Source: JAXDJJ01 sp034665745
GTDB taxonomy: Bacteria > Actinomycetota > CADDZG01 > WHSQ01
NCBI GenBank assembly: GCA_034665745.1
Contig: JAXDJJ010000047.1
Coordinates: 32,796-96,795, forward strand
Length of the DNA: 64,000 bases
Direction: 5' to 3'
The notes beneath the pieces are model-generated. The model saw nothing but the letters and a program-made list of their open reading frames with translations. It was not told the origin of the DNA and searched no databases. Positions 46,406 to 56,419 of this stretch are shown in pieces. The position numbers and the translations under genes are program-made. Numbering within the stretch: the first letter of the stretch is position 1; each line of letters starts with the position of its first letter.

Positions 46406-49362
46406 TGAGGATCAAAGTAAGCCGTCGGTCGCTCGGCCTCGCGCTGAGCGCGGCGGTTATCGCTAGTTCGTTCGTAGTTCAGTCGGCACCTGCCCAGGCT
46501 CAGGTGGTCAATCAAGAGCCCGGCCAGATCAAGGCTGGCTTCGGTAAGGCCGACGCGACCTGGCACGTTGGGGCGGGCGCCGGTCAGTACACGAACAAGG
46601 ACGGCGACGACGTCGTCAACGCGGTGGGGGACGGCGACGTCGACCCTCACGGACACTCGGTTCTCCAACACGATAGCTATGGCGTTCAGTCCCGTCTGAG
46701 CTACCGCGCGATCGTGGTGCAGGACGCGGAGGGCGACCAGGTTGCGTTCGTGAAATCGGATAGCTACCTGGCGCAGGACTATCTCTCGCGTCGAGCTGCG
46801 CAGATCCTGCAGCTTGCCGGGTCGAGCATCACTTTCGACGAGATCTATCACATGGCGAGTCACAACCACTCGTCGCCGTACTACATGACCCCGTCATGGG
46901 GCGTCTGGATCTTCCAGGACGCGTTCGACATCCGTGCATTCGAGTACCACGCACGCCAGATGGCACAGGCGATCTTGAACGCGGAGAACAATCTCGTTCC
47001 TGCGCGCATGGGCGCGACGGTGATCGAGCACGATCTGTTCAAGGGCATGGTTGCTCACAAGGGCCTTGCCGACGACGGGACCCCAAAGGGTTACCCAGAC
47101 GACTTCGGCGACCTCGGTCTCTCGGTCGTCCGATTCGATGACATGTCAGACCCTTCTGACCCGCAACCCCTTGGCACGATGGTCAACTGGGGTCAGCACC
47201 CTGAGGGCCTCGACAACTATGACCTGATCACCGGCGACTACGTCTCTGCGCTGGAACGTTTCGTCGAGCGCGGCACCGGCGCCCCGATGATGAGTGGGCA
47301 AGGTGACGTGGGCAGCGCCGAGCAAGGGCCCGGTCGCCCCGACAAAGTGGCGGCGCTTGGCATCCCGACGGAGTGGAGCCACGCGGGTCATGCCCAGACC
47401 GAACGAGGCGGCTATCTCCTCGCGCAAGATGTCATCAAGGCCTGGAACGCGATCGGAGAGGGACATCCAGCCGACGAGAAGCATGCCGCGAACTTCGTCC
47501 CCTTCTCCTCGAACTTCGATGTCGAAGCCGGAAACGCATGGGTGCCGGGCCCGTACTCGCATCCCTATCCGAGCGTGTCCAACTGCCGCACCAAGCCAAC
47601 GGTCGACGGTGATGTTGGAGGACCGGTAACCGGATTCCCAGATTGTGACCGTGGTGACACGGTGCCTTACCCCGATCATCCCTTCGGTGGACCGTTCAGT
47701 CAGCTATGGGACACGCTGAAAGCCCAGGGCGTACCTCTTCCCGAGCAGTACGACGCTCCCGCATTCACCGGGGTCGAAGAGAACCTTCGCATCCATCTCC
47801 AGGCGTTCAAGATCGGCGAGGTCGTCATGTTGTCGTGCTCGTGTGAGGCGCAAGTCGACCTGATCCTCAACGTTGAGAGTCGTACCAACGAGACCCAGAA
47901 CGACATCTGGGACGGCTATGACTGGACCGATCGTATGGACTGCACCCAGGCTTCGGCCGGCGGTGACTGGACCTGTGTGCCCAAGTCTGACGAACCGCGG
48001 CCCCAGGCTGTGCTCGGCCCCCACACGTTCACGGACGCGGAGTACCGGCGCATGAAAGCTGAGATCCACAACCCTGCGAATGGATGGGACGCGATCTCGA
48101 ACGCTGCATTCGCGGACGGGGAACCCAACGACCCCTCGAAGATATGGGGCAACTTCACGCACGTTGAGCTTCCGGAGCAATACGGCTACAAACTTCCTAT
48201 CGGTACGGGCCACACCGGTGACTACAACGGTTACACCGTTAGCTACCGCGAGTACATGTCTTATGACCATTACCGCAAGGCACTCACGTCGTATGGACCG
48301 CACACCGCCGACTACATGAACACCCGGCTGACCAAGCTCGCCGGTTCGTTGAATGGTCAGCCTCAGCCGCTCGACCCTCAAGAGGTGGCCGACACGGCAC
48401 GCGCTGCTGTCGACGAGGCTCGTCAGGTCGCTATGTCCACGGCTCTGGGCGCGGCGTCGTTCGCTGCTTACGAAGCGTGGACCCGTGCTCTGCCGAACGA
48501 CAAAGGCCCCGCGGCCGCTAACACCCAGCCCCAGGACATCTCGCGGTTCGACGCAGCGACGTTCTCGTGGATCGGTGGCGACAACGCGGTGGACAACCCA
48601 ACCGTCAAGGTGCAACGTTTCGTCGACGGCAAATGGGTTCCATTCGCGGATCAGTCGGGTGAGGTGCAGACCAAGGTTCGCCTTCCCAAGGGTGTCAACG
48701 CCTTCACCGACACGTACTCGGGCAACCAGGAGTGGCTGTGGACGGCCAACTTCGAAGCGTTCGACGCGTTGCCCGCGGGCATCGGGTCGACCCCCGAGGG
48801 CCGATACCGCTTCGTGGTCGATGGGCTCATCCGCAAGGGCACGCCTAGCGCGAACGCTCCGTACCACCTCGTCTCTCACGCCTTCCAGGTGTCGGCGTGG
48901 GACGGTCTCAAGGTCCAGGATCTGCAAGCTACGAGTGACTCGGTGTCATTCTCGGTGGACTCCACATACCCAGGGACCTACACGGGACCAGCGGCCTTCC
49001 CCTACATCCAGACTTCGGGAGAGACCCCGCAGGGTGATGACGTCATTAAGAGAGACGAGAACGGCAAGCTGTTCTGCCTCACGTGCGCTTTCCGGCCGTG
49101 GGCCGATCACGGCGAGGTTCAGTCCGCGACGGTAACCATCGAACGGGCCGACGGCGCTATCGAGAAAGTTGCCGCAACCCTCGGTGACGACGGCCGCTGG
49201 TACGCGCCGGTAGTACTGAACGCCGGCGATCACGTGTCCGTGGCTCCCGGGGACGTCATCGACAACTACGGAGAGACCAACGGGTCAGGCTCCGATGCGC
49301 TCGAATTCACGGCCACCGAAACGCCTGCAGAAGATCCCGGCCTCGCGATCCCGGCGGTATAG
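46405..49362 (+). CDS. Secreted neutral/alkaline ceramidase-like protein, copy 1
   Basis: A 985-residue exported protein (signal peptide to about 32). The core follows neutral ceramidases: GQIKAGFGKADATWHVG, AIVVQDAEGDQVAFVKSD, the zinc-binding ASHNHSSP (His153, His155), NWGQHPEG (His265), SCSCEAQVDLI (Glu481) and GYTVSYREYMSYDHY. At the nucleophile site the bacterial ceramidase motif NxGxxSPN is replaced by GQGDVGSAEQGP (298-309), so the Ser is shifted or absent. A beta-sandwich C-terminal region follows. Enzymes of this family split N-acyl bonds of ceramides; substrate here is uncertain. It starts on TAATG after the S15 gene and is followed 24 bases later by its paralogue. Confidence 0.82.
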   Translation: MRIKVSRRSLGLALSAAVIASSFVVQSAPAQAQVVNQEPGQIKAGFGKADATWHVGAGAGQYTNKDGDDVVNAVGDGDVDPHGHSVLQHDSYGVQSRLSYRAIVVQDAEGDQVAFVKSDSYLAQDYLSRRAAQILQLAGSSITFDEIYHMASHNHSSPYYMTPSWGVWIFQDAFDIRAFEYHARQMAQAILNAENNLVPARMGATVIEHDLFKGMVAHKGLADDGTPKGYPDDFGDLGLSVVRFDDMSDPSDPQPLGTMVNWGQHPEGLDNYDLITGDYVSALERFVERGTGAPMMSGQGDVGSAEQGPGRPDKVAALGIPTEWSHAGHAQTERGGYLLAQDVIKAWNAIGEGHPADEKHAANFVPFSSNFDVEAGNAWVPGPYSHPYPSVSNCRTKPTVDGDVGGPVTGFPDCDRGDTVPYPDHPFGGPFSQLWDTLKAQGVPLPEQYDAPAFTGVEENLRIHLQAFKIGEVVMLSCSCEAQVDLILNVESRTNETQNDIWDGYDWTDRMDCTQASAGGDWTCVPKSDEPRPQAVLGPHTFTDAEYRRMKAEIHNPANGWDAISNAAFADGEPNDPSKIWGNFTHVELPEQYGYKLPIGTGHTGDYNGYTVSYREYMSYDHYRKALTSYGPHTADYMNTRLTKLAGSLNGQPQPLDPQEVADTARAAVDEARQVAMSTALGAASFAAYEAWTRALPNDKGPAAANTQPQDISRFDAATFSWIGGDNAVDNPTVKVQRFVDGKWVPFADQSGEVQTKVRLPKGVNAFTDTYSGNQEWLWTANFEAFDALPAGIGSTPEGRYRFVVDGLIRKGTPSANAPYHLVSHAFQVSAWDGLKVQDLQATSDSVSFSVDSTYPGTYTGPAAFPYIQTSGETPQGDDVIKRDENGKLFCLTCAFRPWADHGEVQSATVTIERADGAIEKVAATLGDDGRWYAPVVLNAGDHVSVAPGDVIDNYGETNGSGSDALEFTATETPAEDPGLAIPAV

Positions 49363-49386
49363 CGGACGAAAAAAGGAGTACTCAAG

Positions 49387-52281
49387 TTGATGGATCGACG
49401 TTCGATCGGCATCGCGCTGTGCGCGGCCCTTATCGCCGGATCATTCGCCCTGCCTGCCCAAACTGCGGGCGCGGCCACCAAAGGGGCTGACCTCGGCGGC
49501 ACGATCATGGCTGGTTACGGACAGGCAGACATGACGTGGCACGTGGGTTCAGGGGCCGGGCAGTACTCCTCCGACGGTGTCGGTTCCGTTCAGGGTCTCG
49601 GGACCCAAGGCGACGTCGACCCGCACCGATTCTCGACCAAGAAGAGCATGAGTTACGGAGTTCAGGCGCGTTTGAGCTTCCGCTCGATCGTTGTCCAAGA
49701 CGGTGAGGGCGATCAGGTCGCCTTCGTCAAGTCCGACAACTACCTCGCGATGGACATGCTCGCTAGGAGGGCCGCGCAGATCCTTGCGGCTGAAGGCTCA
49801 CAGATCTCCTACGACGAGATCTTCCACATGGCGACGCACAACCACTTCACGCCGATGTACTCGACTCCCTCGTGGGGCGTTTGGCTGTTCCAGGACGTTT
49901 TCGATATCCGCGCGTACGAGTACCAGGCGCGGGCGATGGCGAAGGCGATCCGCACGGCCGAGCTCGCGCTCGAGCCTGCTCGTATGGGCGCCACTGAGGT
50001 CACCCATCACCTCTTCAAAGGCATGGTTGCGCGTCGTCAGCTCACCGACGACGGAACCCCCGGCGGGTACCCGTTGGACTTCGGTGACTTCGGCGTTCCC
50101 ATCATCCGTTTCGATGCACTCGATGACGGAGCACCGATCGCGGTGATGATCAACTGGGGGATGCATCCCGAGGGCCTCAAAGGTAACGACCTCATCACGG
50201 CTGAGTTCCTCGGTCCCCTCGAGCGCTTCGTCGAACGAGAGACGGGTGCACCGCTCGTATTCGGCCAAGGTGATGTTGGTAGCGCAGAGTCGGGCCCCGC
50301 ACGGCCCTACGAATTCCCCGACGGCATCATGCGCCAGTGGGACGACGCGGGCTACGCACAGGTCGAGCGCGGCGCCTACTTGCTCTCCCGCGACGTCATC
50401 CGCGGGTGGAACGACATCGGAGACGGCAATGCTCAGGTTCCATTCGATTCAGACTTCGACGTAGCGGCCGGCAACGCGTGGGTACCCGGTCCTTTGAGTC
50501 ATCCATATCCCAGCGTGGGGAACTGCCGTTCGGCGACAACCGCGGGTGGTGCCCCCGGTGCTCCCGCGGCCGGTCTTCCCGACTGTGAACGTGGGGACCA
50601 AGCGAGCAAGGCCGACCTCATCTGGGAGAACTTCAAAGCTCACGGGATCCCCGTGCCGGATCACTACGACGCCCCCGCGTTCACGGGTGTCGAGGAGAAC
50701 CTCCGCCTTCACCTCCAAGCCTTCAAGCTCGGCGAAGTCATCCTCATGTCCTGTGCTTGTGAAGCCCAGGTCGATCTGATCTTGAACCTCGAGAGCCGCA
50801 CGAACGAGGTGCAGGGCGATCAGTACCTCGGTTACGACTGGACGAAGCGACTCGACTGCACCCAGGCGAACGAGCCGACGGGTGACTGGACCTGTGTCCG
50901 CAAGGCGAACGACCCAGCGGCTCCTACCGCTACCTTCGCAAACCCGGTGACGTTCACGGATGCCGAGCACGATCGGATGATCGCCCAGGTCTACAACGAT
51001 GCGGCCGGGTGGAACGCTCCCGAGAACGTCGTGGCTGCTAACAGCGAGCCTGGAGACCCTGCGGAGATCTGGGGCAACTTCACGCACGATGAGTTGACCG
51101 CCGATGAGGGTTACAAGATGCCGATCGGCGTGGGCCACGCGGGCGACTACAACGGCTATACCGTCAGCTACCGCGAGTACATGTCCTACGACCACTATCG
51201 CAAGGCCTTGACCGCGTACGGACCGCACACCGCGGATTACATGAACACCGTCCTGCAGGAGCTGGCTCGCACGTTGAATGACGGAGACAACGACGACAGC
51301 TGGCACTACTCCCCACAGGACGAGCCGCGCGCTGCAGCCGACGAGGCTCGCCAGGTTGCGGTAACGACTGCACTGGGCCGGGCATCGAGCAACGCTTACG
51401 ACCAGTGGCGCGCTCACCTGCCGAACGACAAGGGCCCAGCGGCCCCGGTCACGCAACCGACCAACATCAAGCGCTTCGACTCCACCACATTCACGTGGCG
51501 CGGCGGTTCGAACGCACTCGATGTTCCCCATGTGGTCGTCGAGCGCAAGGATGACAACGGCAACTGGGTCGAGTTCGCCGACCAGTCTGGAGAGATTCAG
51601 ACCAAGGTGGCGTTCCCACAAGGCATCAATGGGATGGCTCAGACCTATGCCGGTAGCCAGGAATGGCTCTGGACGGCCAACTTCGAAGCCTTCGACGCGT
51701 TCCCCGCGGGCATCGGCAGCACTCCCGCCGGTGAGTACCGCTTCGTCGTCGATGGCCTGATCCGCAGTGGCGACGCCGACGTTCCGTACTCATTCGAGTC
51801 GAACCCATTCACGGTTGACCGCTGGGATGGCCTCGAGGTGACACACGTAGCTCAGGACGACACCGGTGTCACGGTCACCGTGGACGCGACCTACCCCGTG
51901 ATCGACGAGGGGGCCGCGTTCCGGTACGTGGCGAACCACATCCGTAACGAGGCCGACCGTGGCGAGCTGCCGTCCAACGAGATCAGAACCTGGTGTGACA
52001 CGTGCAGCTTCAGACCATGGGCTCTTAGTGGTCTCGTGAGTGCCGCGAAGCTCACCGTTCAACGATCCGATGGGACCACTGAATACGTGGACGCCCAGCG
52101 CGTGGGCGACAACGTCTGGCGTGCCGACGTGATCCTCTACCAGGGGGACTCAGCGTTCTTCGCACCCGGCGACATCGAGGACAACTACGGAGAGAGGAAC
52201 AGCGCCGGCTCGGATGCGGTCCAGGGCACCATCCCGCCGCCGGTGATCGAGCCGACCGGTTTCGACGTACTAGCGATCTAG
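49387..52281 (+). CDS. Secreted neutral/alkaline ceramidase-like protein, copy 2
   Basis: A 964-residue paralogue of the preceding gene, with signal peptide IALCAALIAGSFALPAQTAGA. The same motifs occur: TIMAGYGQADMTWHVG, ATHNHFTP (His151, His153), NWGMHPEG, SCACEAQVDLILNLESRTNE and GYTVSYREYMSYDHYRKAL. It also carries GQGDVGSAESGP instead of NxGxxSPN. Conserved Cys pairs occur (DCTQA, WCDTCSFRPW). AAGGAG at 49373-49378 lies 8 bases before a TTG (49387) and 11 before ATG (49390); either may be used. The stop overlaps the convergent DUF2993-like gene by four bases. Confidence 0.82.
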   Translation: MMDRRSIGIALCAALIAGSFALPAQTAGAATKGADLGGTIMAGYGQADMTWHVGSGAGQYSSDGVGSVQGLGTQGDVDPHRFSTKKSMSYGVQARLSFRSIVVQDGEGDQVAFVKSDNYLAMDMLARRAAQILAAEGSQISYDEIFHMATHNHFTPMYSTPSWGVWLFQDVFDIRAYEYQARAMAKAIRTAELALEPARMGATEVTHHLFKGMVARRQLTDDGTPGGYPLDFGDFGVPIIRFDALDDGAPIAVMINWGMHPEGLKGNDLITAEFLGPLERFVERETGAPLVFGQGDVGSAESGPARPYEFPDGIMRQWDDAGYAQVERGAYLLSRDVIRGWNDIGDGNAQVPFDSDFDVAAGNAWVPGPLSHPYPSVGNCRSATTAGGAPGAPAAGLPDCERGDQASKADLIWENFKAHGIPVPDHYDAPAFTGVEENLRLHLQAFKLGEVILMSCACEAQVDLILNLESRTNEVQGDQYLGYDWTKRLDCTQANEPTGDWTCVRKANDPAAPTATFANPVTFTDAEHDRMIAQVYNDAAGWNAPENVVAANSEPGDPAEIWGNFTHDELTADEGYKMPIGVGHAGDYNGYTVSYREYMSYDHYRKALTAYGPHTADYMNTVLQELARTLNDGDNDDSWHYSPQDEPRAAADEARQVAVTTALGRASSNAYDQWRAHLPNDKGPAAPVTQPTNIKRFDSTTFTWRGGSNALDVPHVVVERKDDNGNWVEFADQSGEIQTKVAFPQGINGMAQTYAGSQEWLWTANFEAFDAFPAGIGSTPAGEYRFVVDGLIRSGDADVPYSFESNPFTVDRWDGLEVTHVAQDDTGVTVTVDATYPVIDEGAAFRYVANHIRNEADRGELPSNEIRTWCDTCSFRPWALSGLVSAAKLTVQRSDGTTEYVDAQRVGDNVWRADVILYQGDSAFFAPGDIEDNYGERNSAGSDAVQGTIPPPVIEPTGFDVLAI

Positions 52282-52817
52282 TCCCAGGATTCGTCCACCT
52301 GGGTGGCGATGTCGATAACCCGCGCGGCCTTCGCTTGGTCGGTGTTCATGCGGTCGTTGACCGTGCGAGCGACCTGCGCCTGAACCTCGGCATCGATGTT
52401 GCCGATCTTCTGCAGCATGTCCGCTCCAGCGCTTGCTGGGCGCAGGTCCACTCGGACATCGCTCGGCGTGACGGGGCTGATCTCGATGACGAGGGTCAGA
52501 GGTTGCGCCGCATGAACGGTTAGAGCAAGAGGCACCTCGACCAAGCCCTTGAACCGATTCGAAACGGGGCCGAGTTTCACTTCGAGGTCGAGGTCGATCG
52601 GAAGCACCGCCTTGAACTTCAACAGGTCACCGGGATCGGGGGTAACCCTGACTTCGCCGATGGTTCCGGTAGACGTGGCGGTTGCGATGCCCCCCGGCCC
52701 GGCAGCGATGGGCCCGACGTTCACGTCCGTGCCCGACTGATCCGCGATAGACGCACGGATCCGTTCCGCCGTCACGGCGTGCCTCACGAAGTTCACCCCG
52801 AACTGCTCGTAGGACAT
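52278..52817 (-). CDS. DUF2993-like lipid-binding family protein
   Basis: A 179-residue protein starting MSYEQFGVNFVRHAVTAERIRASI; ATG 52817 is preferred over the in-frame start at 52889 because this start matches similar actinobacterial proteins. The body (VGPIAAGPGGIATATSTGTIGEV, FKAVLPIDLDLEVKLGP, VPLALTVHAAQPLTLVIEI) is a beta-rich pattern close to DUF2993/LmeA proteins but without a signal peptide or helix. The C-terminus is helical (IGNIDAEVQAQVARTVNDRM). Function unknown. The 113-base gap to the next gene holds nothing recognisable. Confidence 0.65.
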   Translation of the reverse strand: MSYEQFGVNFVRHAVTAERIRASIADQSGTDVNVGPIAAGPGGIATATSTGTIGEVRVTPDPGDLLKFKAVLPIDLDLEVKLGPVSNRFKGLVEVPLALTVHAAQPLTLVIEISPVTPSDVRVDLRPASAGADMLQKIGNIDAEVQAQVARTVNDRMNTDQAKAARVIDIATQVDESWD

Positions 52818-52930
52818 GTAGTCGATCAACCTGAGTCCGCCGTATCTCTCGATGGTTTCTGAGTGAAAACTACTTGCCGTCTGGGGCAAAAAGTGCGTAT
52901 GTGGCAGAACACCTAGGCAGAGGGGTTCTC

Positions 52931-55900
52931 GTGCGGATCAGGTCCCACGCCTTGTTCACGGCGGCGATAGTCACCGTCGCTGCCATCGGGCAGTCGATCG
53001 CCTCGGCCGGGACCTTCCCCGGAACGAACGGCAAGATCGCGTTCTCCTCGGATGGCGAGATCCTGGTCATCCGCTCCGACGGGACCGGGCGGGCCAACCT
53101 GACGAACACGGGCGTTGGGTCGGAGACCCAGCCGGCGTGGAACGCGACCGGCAAGAAGCTCGTCTTCACCGACGCCGACCACGCGTTCGGAACCATGAGC
53201 GCTGACGGCAGCAACCGGAAGGACCTGGTCAGCCACAACACCTTTGCGGGCAACGCGACGTGGTCCGCCGATGGGAGCACCATCGCGTTCGACGGGTTCA
53301 TCGACACCATCGAAGGGAACCGCATCTTCGTCGTGCCCGCTGCTGGGGGCACCGCTACTCAGCTTCTCGACCTCGATGCCCAGGACCCCACCTACTCACC
53401 CGACGGCACCAAGATCGCCTACGAGGATGGGTTCGGAAACTCCGACATAGGCGTCATGAACGCCGATGGGTCCGGCGCGGCGACCATCACCACGGGAGAC
53501 GACGGGAACGCGGGCGACTTCGACCCGTCGTGGTCCCCGGATGGCACGAAGATCGCGTTCAAGCGTGACCATCAGATCTGGACCATGAGCGCGACCGGAT
53601 CTGCGGCGACCCAACTCACCACGGGCACGCCCGCGGAGCACCCAACCTGGTCGCGTGACGGAACGAAGATCGCGTTCCAGCGTGACGAAGACATCTGGGT
53701 GATGGACAGCGATGGAAGCGACGTCGTAAACATCACGAACACTCCCGACGAGGAAGACAGACAGCCCGATTGGGGAGGGACGGGAGGCGCATTGCCGCCC
53801 AGCGAGGGGATCGGGTTCTCCGCTACCTCGTATGAGGGTAGCGAGAATGGCGGCGATGCCCGTTCGCTTCTAGGCGCTGCGATCACGCTCGTGCGCACCG
53901 GCAGTACATCTGGAACCGCCACGGTGGCTTTCACGACATCTGACGGGACCGCGAAGTCCTCGAGCACGCGCGAATGCAAAGCCTGCAACGTGCCACCGCC
54001 CGACTACCTCAAGGCCTCGGGGGTCCTCGTCTTCGCCGCCGGCGAGACCACCAAGTCATTCCGAGTCCCGATCACCGACGACGGAGCGGTCGAGAACGAC
54101 GAGACCGTGAATCTGACCCTGAGTGCCGCGAAGGGTGGTGCTGCGCCCGGCCCCATCACCACGGCGGTGCTCACGATCTCCGACAACGACCCGAACATCT
54201 CGTTCGAGCGAGCCGCCTCGAGTGGGTCGGAAGAGGTCACGAGCCCGCGCCTGAACGTGCTCTTGTCGTCGCCGGCCAGCGGAGCGACCGTCGCTTACAC
54301 GGTCACCGGCGGAACGGCCGTCGCAGGGGAGGACTTCACGCTTGCCGCCGGGACACTCAGATTCTCAGCCCGCAGTCCATCGATCCCTCTCACGGTGCTC
54401 GACGAGAACCTGAAAGAGGGATCGGAAACGGTAGTCGTGGAGCTCTCATCACCCACGCATGCGGAACTTGGCCCGATCACCCGCCACACCTACACGATCA
54501 AAGATGACGATCCGAGTGGCGATACCGCTGGTGACACGACAACGTCGGCCCGCGCCGTGGACCTCGTTGCCCAACCGCGGCAGGTGATCAGAGAATCGCT
54601 TTCCCCCTCCAACGACATGGACATGTTCCGCGTTCAACTGGACGCCGGAGACGACGTCGCTATCGATGTCGATCCGGGAGGCAGGCTGGAATTCGATGCC
54701 TTAACAGAGAGCACTCTCACGATCATCGGACCGGACGGCACGACCGTGCTCGCGACCGTAGGGAGATCAAAGGAGCCAGACGGTTCGGGCTCAACGGACA
54801 ACCCTGCCTATCTGCTGCATGCGGAGGCGGCAGGCACCTACTACCTGCGGCTCTCAACCGACCAACGTCGACTCAACGGGTACAGCCTTGAACTGCATCG
54901 TCTAGCTCTAGCTGAGGGCTTCCAGGAACCTGCGATCCTCGACGACGAGGGGCCGATGTTCGCGTGGTTGCGTGGGGACACGCTTGGTATCACAGGACCA
55001 ACCGGCTATGGCTTCGCTCTGAAAGGAGCTTGGACCGAGGCAACTACGGTCAACAAGCGTTCCGGCAACTCAACATCCGTCTACACCCTCGCCACGGGTG
55101 AAACGGTCGACCTCGCGACCGCCTTTGGCGACCTCCGGTTGCAATCGTTGGGACCCATCGTCGTAACCACAGGTGAGAACCAATGGGGAGATCTGTTCGG
55201 CAAGGTGGCCGATGCGATCCCTCTTCGGTTGGGCATCCCGCTCGGCGCGCTCGCGGACACGATGCGTGAGGAATTCGGCCTGACGTTGGCGGTGTCGGCG
55301 CTCGAGAGGTGGACCATCGCGATGGGGAGCGAGATCATGGCGGGGGGCCGCGGTGTGCCGGACGGCGTCGAGCAGTTGATGCCTGGCGTTCCTTATCTAT
55401 GGTTCAACGACGAGCCCGCGATCACCGCCATCTTGGGAGACGTCGCGATCGAGTACGAGGTCGGTCAACAGAAGGTGTTGTTGATCCTCGACCCGATCGA
55501 TCCCTTCATCTACATCAGGAGCGAGGAAGCCGGCGAGGTCAAGAAGCCCACTCTCGCTTTCTCCCGGGGCGGGCGTATCCCGTTCCATCCCGACCTTCAG
55601 CCGACGATCTCGAGCGCTGTTGGGGTCACGGACTTCTACAGCCACGTCTTTACCAGCGCCGGTGTTCCACCCAACCCCGCGTTGGCGGAATACATCACGA
55701 TCTTCGCGGATGGTGCGCTCGACGTTGATGCGAACGACGACGGGACTTGGTTGGCAGGCAAGGGGAACGCCGACCAGCTGTTCAACGGGGACCTCTCAGC
55801 ATTCGGTGAGGTGCTCCAGGATATCAATGTGGGTGCCAACGCGCGCGTGATCTTCCACTACGACAGCGACCGGAACCAGTTCGACTTCGAGACTCCACTC

Positions 55901-56419
55901 GGTAGAGCCACGGCGGTCTACAACGGCCAAGAGGAGACTTTCTGGTTCAGGGGCAGGAAGGGACCGGAGAACAGTCCGCTGGATGGCACGCCGTTCGAGT
56001 TCCTCAACCTGACGCAGGAAGACTTCTTCGAAGGGACCATCAACAGCGACGGCGAGTTCTCCGTCATCGGAGGAACCAGCTTCGTGTCGCCTGCCGCCGA
56101 GTTCGTTATCGAGCTGCGTCTCGACAACGACGGTATCGAGGCCGATGTGCGCGGGGATGTCGAGATGAAGGGCAGCATCGAATACAAGGGCGCGTCCGCC
56201 AGTTGCAAGGCGACGGCCAGCGCCAGGGGTCTTCTCGCCTTCTCGTACTCGAACGGCTTGCACATGTCCGGATCGGTGGGACTGGACGGCAGCGTGAAGT
56301 GCTACGTCGGCAATAACAAGGTGGCGAGCGCTTCCATCGACCTCAGCGGCAGCATCGACGACGGAAAGCTCGAGTTCAGGCTCCCTCTGATCGGCAAGAA
56401 GTCCGTCACACTGTTCTGA
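52931..56419 (+). CDS. Large secreted TolB-propeller / Calx-beta protein
   Basis: A 1162-residue exported protein. GTG 52931 starts at the signal peptide (ALFTAAIVTVAAIGQSIASA). Residues ~27-290 are a TolB/PD40-like propeller (repeats YSPDGTKIAYEDG, WSPDGTKIAFKRD, WSRDGTKIAFQRDEDIWVMD). Two Calx-beta domains follow (~295-430 with ITDDGAVENDETVNLTLS, ~430-530 with LDENLKEGSETVVVELS), each ending in an acidic D-N-D/D-D-D calcium-type turn, then a PPC-like domain (~535-680). The last ~480 residues have no known domain and end in a beta-rich repeat region. TGATG couples it to the next gene. Likely a surface adhesin or binding protein. Confidence 0.78.
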   Translation: MRIRSHALFTAAIVTVAAIGQSIASAGTFPGTNGKIAFSSDGEILVIRSDGTGRANLTNTGVGSETQPAWNATGKKLVFTDADHAFGTMSADGSNRKDLVSHNTFAGNATWSADGSTIAFDGFIDTIEGNRIFVVPAAGGTATQLLDLDAQDPTYSPDGTKIAYEDGFGNSDIGVMNADGSGAATITTGDDGNAGDFDPSWSPDGTKIAFKRDHQIWTMSATGSAATQLTTGTPAEHPTWSRDGTKIAFQRDEDIWVMDSDGSDVVNITNTPDEEDRQPDWGGTGGALPPSEGIGFSATSYEGSENGGDARSLLGAAITLVRTGSTSGTATVAFTTSDGTAKSSSTRECKACNVPPPDYLKASGVLVFAAGETTKSFRVPITDDGAVENDETVNLTLSAAKGGAAPGPITTAVLTISDNDPNISFERAASSGSEEVTSPRLNVLLSSPASGATVAYTVTGGTAVAGEDFTLAAGTLRFSARSPSIPLTVLDENLKEGSETVVVELSSPTHAELGPITRHTYTIKDDDPSGDTAGDTTTSARAVDLVAQPRQVIRESLSPSNDMDMFRVQLDAGDDVAIDVDPGGRLEFDALTESTLTIIGPDGTTVLATVGRSKEPDGSGSTDNPAYLLHAEAAGTYYLRLSTDQRRLNGYSLELHRLALAEGFQEPAILDDEGPMFAWLRGDTLGITGPTGYGFALKGAWTEATTVNKRSGNSTSVYTLATGETVDLATAFGDLRLQSLGPIVVTTGENQWGDLFGKVADAIPLRLGIPLGALADTMREEFGLTLAVSALERWTIAMGSEIMAGGRGVPDGVEQLMPGVPYLWFNDEPAITAILGDVAIEYEVGQQKVLLILDPIDPFIYIRSEEAGEVKKPTLAFSRGGRIPFHPDLQPTISSAVGVTDFYSHVFTSAGVPPNPALAEYITIFADGALDVDANDDGTWLAGKGNADQLFNGDLSAFGEVLQDINVGANARVIFHYDSDRNQFDFETPLGRATAVYNGQEETFWFRGRKGPENSPLDGTPFEFLNLTQEDFFEGTINSDGEFSVIGGTSFVSPAAEFVIELRLDNDGIEADVRGDVEMKGSIEYKGASASCKATASARGLLAFSYSNGLHMSGSVGLDGSVKCYVGNNKVASASIDLSGSIDDGKLEFRLPLIGKKSVTLF

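Noticed and set aside
47704..48927. 407-residue minus-strand open frame
   Set aside because: Shadow of ceramidase-like copy 1; the paralogous copy shows a similar shadow at 50449-51621 because the codons are alike.
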